64,000 nt of DNA, from positions 5,927,357-5,991,356 of the forward strand of contig NZ_CP036343.1 of NCBI RefSeq assembly GCF_007746795.1, read 5' to 3'. The stretch is from Gimesia algae. Lineage in GTDB: Bacteria > Planctomycetota > Planctomycetia > Planctomycetales > Planctomycetaceae. The notes under the pieces are model-generated. The model did no database searches, had not been told where the DNA came from, and saw only the letters and a program-made list of their open reading frames with translations. A program made the translations under genes and the position numbers. Positions 18,001-26,767 of the stretch are shown here, piece by piece (the first letter of the stretch is position 1; every line of letters begins with the position of its first letter).

Positions 18001-18939
18001 TTAAGAGCCTGATGACCCCGTATTCACCACGGGCTGTGTATGCCGGTCACTGCATAAGACAACCAGCAGGTTGGAAACCAGTGCTGCGCGTCGATCTTCA
18101 TTCAATTCCACAATCTTTCCCTCGGACAGGTGTTTCAACGCCATATCCACCATGCCGACAGCGCCTTCTACAATTTTGGTCCGGGCAGCAACGACGGCCT
18201 GCGCCTGCTGTCGCTGCAACATTGCGGCGGCAATTTCCTGTGCATAAGCCAGATGACTGATACGAGATTCAATGACTTCCACACCCGCTTTTTCCAGACG
18301 CTCCTGAATATCGACCTTCAGTTGATCACAGATATCCTGGGTATTGCCTCTTAGAGAAAGTTCATGATCCTCACTGTCATAAGGATGGCGGCTGGCCAGA
18401 TTCCGCAACGCCGCTTCGCTCTGCACCGAAACAAAATCCTCGTAATCATCCACTTCAAACATCGCCTCTGCAGTATTCACCACACGCCAGACCACGACCG
18501 CTGAAATATCGATCGGATTCCCATCCCGATCATTGACCTTGGATGGCCGCCCCCCTGACCGTATTTTGTGCTGGATGATATTCCCTGCCTGATCCTTCTG
18601 CTCCGGCGTAGAAACTGAGCCGGTTTCAAAATTCCGGATCCTTAAGGAAATCTTCTTCTTGGAAAAAAACGGATTGACCCAGAAGAAACCAGACTGCATT
18701 ACCGAGCCTTTGTATTCTCCAAACAGCAACAACACGCGCGCCTGATTAGGGGCAATCGCCATGCAGCCAAACAGCCCGACCAGACAGGCAGGACCAGCAA
18801 GGACGCCCAGCAAGACCAGCGGGACACTCTCTTGAACGGCCCCAAAAACAAACAGGAGCCCTGCTGTCAGCATTCCTACCAGGCAGACGGTCAGCGGAAA
18901 CCAACCCGGCATCGGATGATAAACACGTTCTTCAGTCAT
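18001..18939 (-). CDS. SPFH/band-7 domain membrane protein
   Basis: A 312-residue stomatin/prohibitin-like protein. Two hydrophobic segments in the first 65 residues ([19 protein letters not shown] and [20 protein letters not shown]) anchor it. The band-7 domain follows ([43 protein letters not shown]), then a helical region with [20 protein letters not shown]. Such proteins form membrane microdomain scaffolds. A GTG two codons upstream exists, but GGGAGAG five bases before the ATG at 18939 favours that start. The gene is convergent with the aminotransferase and stands alone. Confidence 0.88.
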   Translation of the reverse strand: MTEERVYHPMPGWFPLTVCLVGMLTAGLLFVFGAVQESVPLVLLGVLAGPACLVGLFGCMAIAPNQARVLLLFGEYKGSVMQSGFFWVNPFFSKKKISLRIRNFETGSVSTPEQKDQAGNIIQHKIRSGGRPSKVNDRDGNPIDISAVVVWRVVNTAEAMFEVDDYEDFVSVQSEAALRNLASRHPYDSEDHELSLRGNTQDICDQLKVDIQERLEKAGVEVIESRISHLAYAQEIAAAMLQRQQAQAVVAARTKIVEGAVGMVDMALKHLSEGKIVELNEDRRAALVSNLLVVLCSDRHTQPVVNTGSSGS

Positions 18940-19157
18940 TTTCACTCTCCCGGTTGAGGATGCCTCGATTCAGTGATATATCCAGTGAAACGAACTCTGA
19001 TCAGATGCGGATTAAACTATTAATAATTTCATCGCTTCTGGCAATTTAAAACAGAAACCCACCGTCACCAGTCAGATTACCGGAATTTCTGCCTCCCGAA
19101 GTACCTGAAAACAGGAACATTCACCAGGGAGAGACGGTCGGATCGGTAAAGCCAAAT

Positions 19158-19352
19158 CTACTTCGACTTTTTCAGTTGATCCAGAGAAATGAAATTAGCA
19201 GGTTCACCGGAAGAGGAAGGGCAACCAGAGCAGGCCCCCCCGGCGCATCCCGAACGCTGTTTGAAGAAACGAAGACAGCGTCGTACCAGAAACAGAACTG
19301 CAGCAGCAATGCAGAGCACTGTCATTACCATTTGCCAGTTGATCTGATTCAT
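19158..19352 (-). CDS. FeoB-associated Cys-rich membrane peptide
   Basis: A 64-residue protein with one N-terminal membrane helix (MVMTVLCIAAAVLFLV). A cysteine cluster C-A-G-G-A-C-S-G-C follows a basic stretch, and the tail is soluble. This matches the FeoB-associated Cys-rich family found after feoB in many bacteria. It starts about 54 bp after the feoB stop on the same strand, so it probably belongs to the feo operon. The cysteines may bind iron or a redox partner during ferrous iron uptake. Family call is good; the function is not established. Confidence 0.85.
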   Translation of the reverse strand: MNQINWQMVMTVLCIAAAVLFLVRRCLRFFKQRSGCAGGACSGCPSSSGEPANFISLDQLKKSK

Positions 19353-19405
19353 CGTGACACCCCTTTTCTATCAGAACGCATTTCCAACCCCGAAACACAT
19401 CGAAA

Positions 19406-21709
19406 TCAGATTAACAACATGCCGACCTGGTAAGAAACCAGGGCTCCCAGATAGGCCAGTGTCGTCATGTAAGTAAATGAAACCACCGGCCAGAACCAGC
19501 TGTTGGTTTCCCGCCGCATCACCATTAATGTAGCAGCACATTGGGCACACAAGGCGAAAAAGACCATGATCGAAATTGCCACAGGAATATTAAATACCTT
19601 CCGACCGTCCGGCCAGGTGGCAGCGCGAATGGATCCAATCAGCCCCTCGTCATCTTCTCCCACATCGCCTCCCAGGCTGTAGATCGTACCCAACGTGGAA
19701 ATGATCACTTCCCGGGCAGGGAACGATGCAATCACTCCCACTCCTATCTTCCAGTCCCAGCCTAATGGCTTCACAACGGGTTCAATCAGGTGACCTGCCT
19801 GGCCGAGATAACTGTTTTCGATCAGTTGGCTGCTGACATGATTTTGCCGTTCATACAGCAGCGACTGAGTCGCCTCAAGATTATTCAGCTGGACTTCCAG
19901 GTTTTCTACATTTTCCAGAGTATCTTCTTTCGCTGCTGTCAGTTGTGCTTCTGCTTTCTCCACAGAAGCATCTACTGTTTCGATCTGCTCCTGCAACGTG
20001 AACTGCTCGCTGTGATCGCCGGGAAAATAACCGGCTGCCCAGACCAGAATCGACGTTGCAAAAATCAGGGTGCCTGCCTTCACGACAAATGACTTACCCC
20101 GACTATAGACGCGATAGATCACATTCCGCGGTGATGGCCATTTATACCCGGGCAGTTCCATCACAAACGGTGCCACATCCCCCTTAAAGCAGACGCGTTT
20201 CAGAAACCAGGCGACAGGAATGGCGACGACTGCGCCAATGGTTGACATGGCAAACAGCACGATTCCAGGCAGAGTCACCACTGTCACGCTGCCGATTGAG
20301 AAGTACACAATATTAGGAATGAATGCGGCGATGAACAGTACATACACGGGCCAGCGTGCAGAGCAACTCATCAGTGGCGCCACCAGAATTGTCGTCAGGC
20401 GTTCGTGACGATTTTCGATCACGCGTGTCGCCATGATCCCCGGAACTGCGCATGCATAGGATGACATCAGGGGGATAAACGATTTCCCGCTCAGCCCCAG
20501 ACTGCGCATCAGCCGATCCATGATAAACGCAGCCCGTGCCATGTAACCGCTGTCTTCCAGTACGGCGATAAAGAAATAGAGAATCACAATCTGTGGCAGG
20601 AAGATCAGAACCCCTCCCACCCCGGCAATAACACCATCCACCAGCAGACTCCGCAGGGGACCGGGGGCAATCATCGATTCGACCACTCCTGCAGCCGCCC
20701 CTCCCCCATCATCGATGAGATCCATCGCAGGACCAGCCCAGGTGAACACAGACTGAAACACAAAAAACATCAGAAGAAAAAAGAACAGAAAACCAAACGC
20801 AGGATGTGTCAGCCAGCGATCGATTTTGTCTGAGGTCGTTTCCTGTTGAACCTCCGGTTGCTGAAGCACTCCCTTTAATAGCTCACGTGTCCAGCCGTAA
20901 CGCACACGGGCTTCTGTCGCAGGCACCGCACACCCGGATTCCTTCAGGCGTGCACGCGCTTCATGCAGCTGATCAATCAACCCATGATGAGAATGGTGCT
21001 CAAAATAAGATTCGACGTATCCACCCACATCCAGTAACAGCCGGTCGATCAGAAAATCAGGAGGACTCTCATCCTGATCAGAAGCCAGTTTTTCCCGCAG
21101 CTTTGAACGCTCTGCATAAAATGCATCCGGAAATAACTGCTGAACTTCATGCCGGCTACCGGGATCAATATTTAAAATCGCCGACTTGAGTTCCTGAATT
21201 CCTTTGCCGCGATGGGCTTCTGTGCAAACAACAGGTTGCCCCAGTTTTTCTGACAGCGCCTTGGCGTCTATCTCAATACCACGGGACCGTGCCATGTCAC
21301 ACATATTCAATACCAGGACCACAGGTGTGGACAGATCAAGTACCTGGCTGAACAGATACAGGTTCCGTTCCAGGTTCGAGGCATCGGCTATGCAGATAAT
21401 CGCATCGGGCCGCGGGACCCCTTTCTGCCTGCCCAGCAGCACATCCACTGCCAGCATCTCATCGATCGAGCGGGGCGCCAGACTATAAGTCCCCGGCAGA
21501 TCAACCAGATCGATCTGCCGCCCGTCCCAGTTCACACTGCCCACTTTTTTTTCGACAGTCACTCCGGGAAAATTACCGATATGGGCATGCCCCCCCGAGA
21601 GCAGATTGAACAGTGTGCTCTTTCCCGTATTCGGATTCCCGATAATGGCAATCGTCATCTTCTGTTGTTGCACAGTTTGTTGTTTTGGGACAATGGAAGA
21701 GTTGGTCAT
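19406..21709 (-). CDS. feoB: Ferrous iron transport protein B
   Basis: A 767-residue inner-membrane Fe(II) transporter. The N-terminal G-protein domain has G1 GNPNTGKS (24-31), G3 DLPG (70-73) and G4 NMCD (135-138). A helical GDI-like region follows, then two Gate-type membrane blocks around residues 300-500 and 630-767. Between them, about 566-630, sits a charged coiled-coil insertion (EQFTLQEQIETVDASVEKAEAQ and further heptads) that splits the second half. The preferred ATG is at 21709. An internal ATG at codon 18 matches the usual FeoB N-terminus and is an alternative start. It lies in the order feoA-feoB-Cys peptide. Confidence 0.95.
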   Translation of the reverse strand: MTNSSIVPKQQTVQQQKMTIAIIGNPNTGKSTLFNLLSGGHAHIGNFPGVTVEKKVGSVNWDGRQIDLVDLPGTYSLAPRSIDEMLAVDVLLGRQKGVPRPDAIICIADASNLERNLYLFSQVLDLSTPVVLVLNMCDMARSRGIEIDAKALSEKLGQPVVCTEAHRGKGIQELKSAILNIDPGSRHEVQQLFPDAFYAERSKLREKLASDQDESPPDFLIDRLLLDVGGYVESYFEHHSHHGLIDQLHEARARLKESGCAVPATEARVRYGWTRELLKGVLQQPEVQQETTSDKIDRWLTHPAFGFLFFFLLMFFVFQSVFTWAGPAMDLIDDGGGAAAGVVESMIAPGPLRSLLVDGVIAGVGGVLIFLPQIVILYFFIAVLEDSGYMARAAFIMDRLMRSLGLSGKSFIPLMSSYACAVPGIMATRVIENRHERLTTILVAPLMSCSARWPVYVLFIAAFIPNIVYFSIGSVTVVTLPGIVLFAMSTIGAVVAIPVAWFLKRVCFKGDVAPFVMELPGYKWPSPRNVIYRVYSRGKSFVVKAGTLIFATSILVWAAGYFPGDHSEQFTLQEQIETVDASVEKAEAQLTAAKEDTLENVENLEVQLNNLEATQSLLYERQNHVSSQLIENSYLGQAGHLIEPVVKPLGWDWKIGVGVIASFPAREVIISTLGTIYSLGGDVGEDDEGLIGSIRAATWPDGRKVFNIPVAISIMVFFALCAQCAATLMVMRRETNSWFWPVVSFTYMTTLAYLGALVSYQVGMLLI

Positions 21710-21722
21710 GGAATTTAAAATC

Positions 21723-21775
21723 TGAAAGCGCAGCTTTCATCAGGAAGGACAGGCAGAACCCTCTGATTCAGAGGG
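21723..21775. repeat. Two small hairpins in the feoA-feoB gap
   Basis: GAAAGC-gca-GCTTTC (21723-21737) and CCCTCTG-att-CAGAGGG (21759-21775) occupy the 74 bp between feoA and feoB. They could tune processing or translation of the message. The evidence is the symmetry alone. Confidence 0.35.
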
Positions 21776-21783
21776 GGGTTGTT

Positions 21784-22008
21784 TTATACAATCTCGACTT
21801 CAACGCACTTGGCCTCGTTTAAACGCAGGGATAACCGGTAACCTCGCACTGCATACTCCAGCGGGTCACCCAGTGGTGCTTTTCCCAGCAACTGAATCTG
21901 CTCTCCATCGATGAGTCCCATTTCCATCAGGCGAATGGAAATGGCGTCTTCACCTTTGATCCGTGTGATTCGTGCAATTTGACCTTTAATAAGTTGATTC
22001 AATGTCAT
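21784..22008 (-). CDS. feoA: Ferrous iron transport protein A (SH3-like)
   Basis: FeoA is a small cytoplasmic SH3-like beta-barrel that assists FeoB. The 74 residues carry the family pattern: MTLNQLIKGQIARI, then LMEMGLIDGEQIQLLGKAPLGDPLEYAVRGYRLSLR (split landmark) and a terminal VEVEIV. An upstream in-frame GTG (22029) would add seven residues. The ATG at 22008 matches the typical FeoA start. It is the first gene of the feo operon. Confidence 0.93.
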   Translation of the reverse strand: MTLNQLIKGQIARITRIKGEDAISIRLMEMGLIDGEQIQLLGKAPLGDPLEYAVRGYRLSLRLNEAKCVEVEIV

Positions 22009-22423
22009 CACTGTTTGGAAACTCAACACAAAAGAAGCCGGAGGGAGGAGGTCACCTTGTGAACTTTCAGTAGAGAGTACTCCAATATAAGGAAATTGAG
22101 ACTCAGTTTCAACTAAGATCTTAACTTTATCAAAGGCTGAAATAGATGTAACCCATTGCCCTGCCGGATCGAATGCGACTTCGAGATAGTCTGGATTCTT
22201 TTCAGCTCACAGTGATACGACCTGAGAATGCGATTACTGCAGGACCTGTACACAGTAAAATCCCCTTCAAAATCAGCTACTTCGTGCTAAGCAGATAAAA
22301 ATGTACATAAAAACATACTTATTATCATGAAATAGAGGGGTTCCATGAAGATATTAAGAATCCTGTCATTGCCTCTCCCCAGCTCAATTCTTAAAATACA
22401 GCGTAGCTTTAACCTGTTGCTGA
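22009..22423. other. Divergent region between feoA and the prepilin array
   Basis: 415 bp without a supportable intact gene. It holds a candidate iron-regulator palindrome at 22096-22112. From about 22345 it may hold degraded sequence of the first prepilin copy: an alternative frame reads [11 protein letters not shown], weakly reminiscent of the class III prepilin hydrophobic start. Confidence 0.4.
22096..22112. promoter_or_regulatory. Candidate operator upstream of feoA
   Basis: TTGAGACTCAGTTTCAA is an imperfect 17-bp palindrome, matching its own reverse complement at all but a few central positions. It lies about 88 bp before the feoA start. Placement suggests a Fur- or DtxR-type iron repressor site, but it does not match the classical Fur box. 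Confidence 0.35.
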
Positions 22424-23221
22424 ACTTTAATTTGTGTTCAAAACGAACAGATATCAGCGACTCTGATCGCCCTGCTGTTACCTGCAGTTCAACAGGCACG
22501 CTCAGCAGCGCGCCGCTCAACGTGCAAAAACAATCTCAAGCAGATTGGACTCGCCTTGCACAACGATCATGACAACTTCCAGATGTTCCCACCGGGGGAT
22601 GTCCGCAGAACTTATGGCTCAGGTGTGAGTGCCGTCCCAAACAGCAACCTGCGGAAGGAAAAACTTCCTGCCGTCCGCTGTCCCAGCGATTCTTCACATC
22701 AGCCGGATGGCAACGATGGCCCCACCATCTGCCTGGCCTGTCGGGGCACAACCATGAACACCGCAAGTGCCCCTGTTACTTTGATCTTCTGGAACAACAG
22801 TAACACGAAGATTCGTGAAGTCGGAGATGGGATCACGAATACAATCATGGTTTCAGAAACGTACGCCAGCGCAGAATTCTGCACCGAGCAAACTACTGCA
22901 TCGAACGGCGTCTGCCCAGCAACCTGTACCAGTTTCAACGGCGGTTTAACAGGCGGACAGCAGGTTTACTCGTGGATGTACGCGTCTTTATATGAAGCCA
23001 CATATTTCGGAACTGCCTACACCCCAAATAATAAGCAGCCCGACTGTGGTGCCAGCTCAAGCTCGCAGGCAGCACATCTGGCTGCACGCAGTAAGCACAC
23101 GGGAGGCGCTCATGCGTTGCTCGGTGATGGTTCCGTGCGGTTTGCATCCGACAGCATTGACTCCCAGATCTGGATTAATCTGGGGAATCCCGCTGACGGA
23201 AACGTGCTGGGTGAGTGGTAA
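22424..23221 (+). pseudogene. Decayed DUF1559 prepilin-like gene, unit 1 of the array
   Basis: The reading frame is open from a TGA at 22421 and translates as [20 protein letters not shown], then a DUF1559 body almost identical to the genes at 24051 and 25460. It lacks the start codon and the [14 protein letters not shown] prepilin leader. It also lacks about 36 residues in the middle, where GSGV joins directly to SAVPNSN. This is consistent with a deletion between short GGNGTGAGTGC-like repeats. A later in-frame TTG at 22556 could only give a leaderless fragment. It is best read as a broken duplicate of the next two genes. The C-terminus ([12 protein letters not shown]) is intact. Confidence 0.85.
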
Positions 23222-23258
23222 GCTTATCGCTTAACTCTGCAAAGCAGAAATTTCTGAG

Positions 23259-23294
23259 CGCCACTTGATTCAATAATCAAGTAGCGTTATTTTT
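23259..23294 (+). terminator. Hairpin terminator after the decayed prepilin copy
   Basis: CGCCACTTGATT and AATCAAGTAGCG pair across a CAAT loop with one mismatch, followed by TTATTTTT. It sits 38 bp after the stop of the unit-1 prepilin remnant. Confidence 0.75.
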
Positions 23295-23387
23295 AAAGTA
23301 GTGAGATTAAATTATCTCGGATCCAATCAGAAGCGGTTTCTGTGAGATCCCCTCCTTATTCCTCATAGCTCTAAGAATTGGATCAAC

Positions 23388-23552
23388 ATGATGCGCTACA
23401 TTCTATCCATCCTGATGCTGACCTGTGTCACGACGTTTCTACAAGGATGCGGAGGAGAAGAAGCTCCGCCGGAAGAAACGTTCAATGAAATGGATCAACT
23501 TGATCCCGCTGAAGAAGCGGCGGCTCAAAAGAAAGCCATGCAGCAAAACTGA
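23388..23552 (+). CDS. Small lipoprotein of the prepilin array, copy 1
   Basis: A 54-residue protein with a type II signal peptide: MMRYILSILMLTC, then FLQGC with the lipidated Cys at 21. The mature part is a short acidic tail with GGEEAPPEE, DQLDPAEEAAAQ and a Gln-rich end. A homologue with the same plan lies at 26569-26736 after unit 3, so a prepilin-plus-lipoprotein pair was duplicated. It is too small for a known domain. An association with the prepilin-like proteins is inferred from position only. Confidence 0.72.
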   Translation: MMRYILSILMLTCVTTFLQGCGGEEAPPEETFNEMDQLDPAEEAAAQKKAMQQN

Positions 23553-24050
23553 TTACTCAAGCACTGTCACGCTGATTCAGACTGCAAAGTCTCTGTTACC
23601 ACAGAATTTTGCAGTCTTTTTTTATCGTGTGTGGATAATAGAATTGATAAAAAGCAAAGAGTGTTCTCAATCTCAGCCCTTTCTAAAGAAGGTTGATTAT
23701 CGTTCACGTGTAAATCTAGTAAACATAAGCGTTTACAAATATCATTTCCCTCTCCTTTTCGCAGATCATACTGGATTTCTTCCTCTGATTCCTCTATAGT
23801 AGAGGTATCTAAATTACTGGTAATTTCATGTATTTTTCACATGAATTTACTCAGGATGTGGCTTCTACCAATTTATTCACATTCTTGTGTTAGCACACAA
23901 CCCGAAGCCAGAAATCTGTATTCAATACCTCTTAACTCAACTGAAACATTATTGCTGCCCCAGAAACTGACTGTCTGGCAATGCATTTTTACATCTATCG
24001 ATTTACTCAATGTATTCCTCTGTTTCATTTTTTTTTCAGGAGTTCAAGTT
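23553..24050. other. Leader region of prepilin unit 2
   Basis: About 500 bp without a gene I would defend. It contains a candidate promoter (23772-23800) and an AT-rich leader whose later part (TTCATGTATTTTTCA, AACCCGAAGC) resembles the leader of unit 3. AGGAG lies about ten bases before the ATG at 24051. Confidence 0.45.
23772..23800 (+). promoter_or_regulatory. Candidate promoter of prepilin unit 2
   Basis: TGGATT, a 17-base spacer and TATAGT. Unit 3 has TGGAAA, 16 bases and TATAGT at the corresponding place, and similar downstream leader sequence. Conservation between duplicates supports a functional -35/-10 pair. Confidence 0.45.
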
Positions 24051-24977
24051 ATGGAAAAAGTGTTGCTCACTAAAAAGCGTGGTTTCACGCTCATTGAATT
24101 GTTGGTCGTGATTGCCATTATCGCGATCCTGATTGCATTATTATTGCCAGCCGTTCAACAGGCGCGTGAAGCTGCCCGTCGCTCAACTTGTAAAAATAAT
24201 CTCAAGCAGATTGGTCTCGCTCTGCACAACTATCACGACAACTTCCAGATGTTCCCACCGGGAGATGTCCGCAGAACTTATGGTTCCGGCGTTCAATCCT
24301 GGACTACGAGCCAACTGGGTTGGATTCCCCGCATTCTGCCTTTCCTGGACCAGTCGGTGATCTATAACCAGATCAACTTCGAAATGGAGCATGGAGTGAG
24401 TGCTGCTCCCAACAACAGTCTTCGCGCAGAAAAACTGCCAGCCGTCCGCTGCCCCAGTGACTCTTCACGCCAACCCTCGTCATCTTACGGTCCCACCAAC
24501 TATATGGCTTGCCGTGGTAACAATACAACCACGACCAGTAACAAAGGGACTTCGATGTTCTGGAATAACAGTGATGTCCGGATCCGCGATGTCGAAGATG
24601 GGACCACCAATACCATGATGGTTTCAGAAACATTCGCGAGTGCCGATTTGTGTACGGAACAGCCATCGGGGGGCGTTTGCCCTGCCACATGTACGAAATA
24701 TACTGGAGGTGCCCAACAGGGGTATTCCTGGATGTATGCTTCATTATACGAAGCGGCCTATTATGGAACGGTTTATACCCCCAACAATAAACAACCAGAC
24801 TGTGGCGGTAGTTCCAGTTCACAGTCAGCCCACCTGTCGGCACGCAGTAAGCACACAGGTGGTGCCCATGTTCTGCTCGGCGATGGCTCAGTTCGCTTCG
24901 CTGGCGACAACATTGACACAACCATCTGGAGAAATCTGGGGAATCCCGCTGATGGAAATATTCTGGGTGAGTGGTAA
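24051..24977 (+). CDS. DUF1559 prepilin-like protein, unit 2
   Basis: A 308-residue protein with a class III prepilin leader: [11 protein letters not shown] followed by [20 protein letters not shown]. The peptidase would cut between Gly11 and Phe12. The helix continues to [13 protein letters not shown], followed by the DUF1559 (SBP_bac_10-like) domain with [29 protein letters not shown] and SARSKHTGG, and the terminal [12 protein letters not shown]. The frame is open upstream, but AGGAG and homology with unit 3 set the ATG at 24051. These planctomycete surface proteins are exported by a type II/IV-like pilus system. Their role is unknown. Nucleotide identity to unit 3 is high across the leader. 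Confidence 0.93.
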   Translation: MEKVLLTKKRGFTLIELLVVIAIIAILIALLLPAVQQAREAARRSTCKNNLKQIGLALHNYHDNFQMFPPGDVRRTYGSGVQSWTTSQLGWIPRILPFLDQSVIYNQINFEMEHGVSAAPNNSLRAEKLPAVRCPSDSSRQPSSSYGPTNYMACRGNNTTTTSNKGTSMFWNNSDVRIRDVEDGTTNTMMVSETFASADLCTEQPSGGVCPATCTKYTGGAQQGYSWMYASLYEAAYYGTVYTPNNKQPDCGGSSSSQSAHLSARSKHTGGAHVLLGDGSVRFAGDNIDTTIWRNLGNPADGNILGEW

Positions 24978-25017
24978 GCCTCTGCACTCACACAATGTCT
25001 GAATCAGCTAATAATTC

Positions 25018-25055
25018 AACGCCACCGGGTCTTTCGATCGGGTGGCGTTTTTTTT
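25018..25055 (+). terminator. Rho-independent terminator after prepilin unit 2
   Basis: AACGCCACC and GGTGGCGTT form a 9-bp stem with a 14-base loop and run into TTTTTTTTG, 41 bp after the stop codon. It is a strong canonical terminator. Confidence 0.92.
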
Positions 25056-25459
25056 GAGGGATCTCCCTGCAGTGAAGATCAAACTACCAGCTACTTCCTA
25101 GGTCCAATCCCTCCTGCAGTACATTTTCCGGATACATCAGATCGTGTAATGGATAGAAACACCTGTTTTTCAATTTGTTTTTGCAGATTCTTCTGGAAAC
25201 ATGCTTCAGATCAGTTATAGTAAAAATAGCGAATTAATTCGCAACTTCGTGTATTTTCATTGAGAACATAATTTCTCGGCAGCTTCACTTTATCTCATTT
25301 TCCCGCGCATTCGCGCAACCCGAAGCTCTGTTAATACATTCGAATTAAAAACCGATCATCTTATTTATTTTCATCCAGCTCTCATATGGTGAAGCCTTAA
25401 GCCTCATCGTAATCATTTCGTTGCTCACGATTTTTTTATTTTTTGCAGGGGTTCAAGTT
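25056..25459. other. Leader region of prepilin unit 3
   Basis: About 400 bp with no gene. Candidate promoter at 25194-25221. The following leader shares short blocks with the unit-2 leader. The last 30 bases before the ATG (CAGGGGTTCAAGTT) match unit 2 almost exactly. No lipoprotein gene is present here, unlike after units 1 and 3. Confidence 0.45.
25194..25221 (+). promoter_or_regulatory. Candidate promoter of prepilin unit 3
   Basis: TGGAAA, 16 bases and TATAGT, mirrored by the unit-2 pair at 23772-23800. The support is duplication rather than strength of consensus. Confidence 0.45.
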
Positions 25460-26404
25460 ATGGAAAAAGTGTTGCTCACTAGAAAGCGTGGTTTCACGCT
25501 CATTGAATTGCTGGTCGTGATTGCCATCATCGCGATCCTGATTGCCTTATTATTGCCAGCCGTTCAACAGGCGCGTGAAGCGGCCCGTCGTTCGCAGTGC
25601 AAAAACAATCTCAAGCAGATTGGTCTCGCGTTGCACAACTATCATGATAACTTCAATACGTTTCCTCCCGGTGATGTCAGAAGAACCTACGGTTCAGGCG
25701 TTCAATCCTGGACTACTAGTATGCTGGGCTGGATCCCCCGCATCCTTCCCTTCCTGGACCAGTCTGTGATTTACAATAAGATCAACTGGGAGATGGAGAG
25801 TGGCGTCAGTGCTGCTCCCAATAACAGTATCCGCAGGGAAAAATTGACGGTTGTCCGTTGTCCCAGTGATTCTTCGCGCCAGCCCTCCTCTACTTACGGA
25901 CCGACAAACTACATGGCCTGTCGCGGTACGGGTGCCTCATCTACCTCAAATATTGCAGGTTCCATTTTTGCACAAAACAGCAATGTCCGAATTCGTGACA
26001 TTGAAGATGGTACCACGAATACCATGATGGTCTCGGAAACCTACGCCAGCGCCCCATTCTGCAGCGATCAGCCGTCAAGTGGCGTCTGCCCTGCCAGTTG
26101 TCGCGTCACCAGTGGGTTCCCTTCATATACGGGAGGCGCTCAACAGGGTTATTCCTGGTTCTACGCCCAGATTTATGAATCGCATTATTTCGGGACGGTT
26201 TATCCACCCAATGATAAATTCCCAGACTGTGGCGCAGGCTCAAGTACAACAGCAGCACTGCTGGCCGCCCGCAGTAAGCATGTGGGTGGAGTCCATGTTC
26301 TACTGGCTGACGGATCAGTCCGTTTTGGTTCAGAGAATATTGATCTCTCGATCTGGAAAGACCTGGGACATCCCGCCGATGGTAATATTCTTGGCGAATG
26401 GTAA
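25460..26404 (+). CDS. DUF1559 prepilin-like protein, unit 3
   Basis: A 314-residue homologue of the 24051 gene with the same leader (LLTRKRG then FTLIELLVV), the same DUF1559 landmarks ([33 protein letters not shown]) and the end [11 protein letters not shown]. It differs mainly in the variable 175-240 region, where [15 protein letters not shown] and [11 protein letters not shown] replace the unit-2 residues, and in a few insertions. This is as expected for surface-exposed loops diverging after duplication. The start is fixed by the conserved GGGGTTCAAGTT leader and homology. It is probably exported and processed by a prepilin peptidase not encoded in this window. Confidence 0.93.
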   Translation: MEKVLLTRKRGFTLIELLVVIAIIAILIALLLPAVQQAREAARRSQCKNNLKQIGLALHNYHDNFNTFPPGDVRRTYGSGVQSWTTSMLGWIPRILPFLDQSVIYNKINWEMESGVSAAPNNSIRREKLTVVRCPSDSSRQPSSTYGPTNYMACRGTGASSTSNIAGSIFAQNSNVRIRDIEDGTTNTMMVSETYASAPFCSDQPSSGVCPASCRVTSGFPSYTGGAQQGYSWFYAQIYESHYFGTVYPPNDKFPDCGAGSSTTAALLAARSKHVGGVHVLLADGSVRFGSENIDLSIWKDLGHPADGNILGEW

Positions 26405-26438
26405 GCCTGGTGTCACTTCATTATATTGAGTTCAAGAT

Positions 26439-26470
26439 CTCGTCACCTGATGGCTCTGTCAGGTGACGAG
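26439..26470. repeat. Perfect 12-bp hairpin between prepilin unit 3 and its lipoprotein
   Basis: CTCGTCACCTGA and TCAGGTGACGAG flank an eight-base loop. There is no T-run, so unlike the hairpins after units 1 and 2 it may attenuate rather than end transcription. That could let some messages continue into the lipoprotein gene. Confidence 0.65.
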
Positions 26471-26568
26471 AGTCTGACTCGAAAGATCCTGTTGAAATGC
26501 CACCACACAGTTTTGCTCCGTTCTGGACTATTTTTAGAGTCAGTTCTATTACCGGAATTATTAATCCC

Positions 26569-26736
26569 ATGCTCAAATTGATATACACCACTCTGTTGAT
26601 CACTTTTCTTTCCGTCCTCTCTACGGGGTGTGGTGAAGAAGCACCGATGGTTGAGGGAGAGTTTGATGAATCTCAGCAGATTGATCCTGCCGCAGAAGCG
26701 GAACTGGAAAAGCAGGCTCGAAAGGACATGCAGTAA
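26569..26736 (+). CDS. Small lipoprotein of the prepilin array, copy 2
   Basis: A 55-residue lipoprotein: MLKLIYTTLLITFLSVLSTG then the lipidated Cys at 21 (LSTGC), followed by GEEAPMVEGEFDES, QQIDPAAEAELEK and a short basic end. It matches the copy at 23388-23552 in length, Cys position and the GEEAP and DPAxEA motifs. It follows prepilin unit 3 by 164 bp on the same strand, across the hairpin at 26439. Function unknown. Confidence 0.73.
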   Translation: MLKLIYTTLLITFLSVLSTGCGEEAPMVEGEFDESQQIDPAAEAELEKQARKDMQ

Positions 26737-26767
26737 TTTCAGCCTGACACTCTCATTTTCGCTGAAC

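Noticed and set aside
22345-22572. Plus-strand frame of 75 codons overlapping the unit-1 prepilin remnant
   Set aside because: It runs in a different frame across the remnant's conserved NNLKQIGL block, so it is not a gene. The RSFNLLL resemblance to a prepilin leader is too weak to call.
23259-25055. CRISPR-like repeats in the prepilin region
   Set aside because: The repetition comes from two long gene copies and unrelated terminator stems; there are no short regularly spaced repeats with unique spacers.
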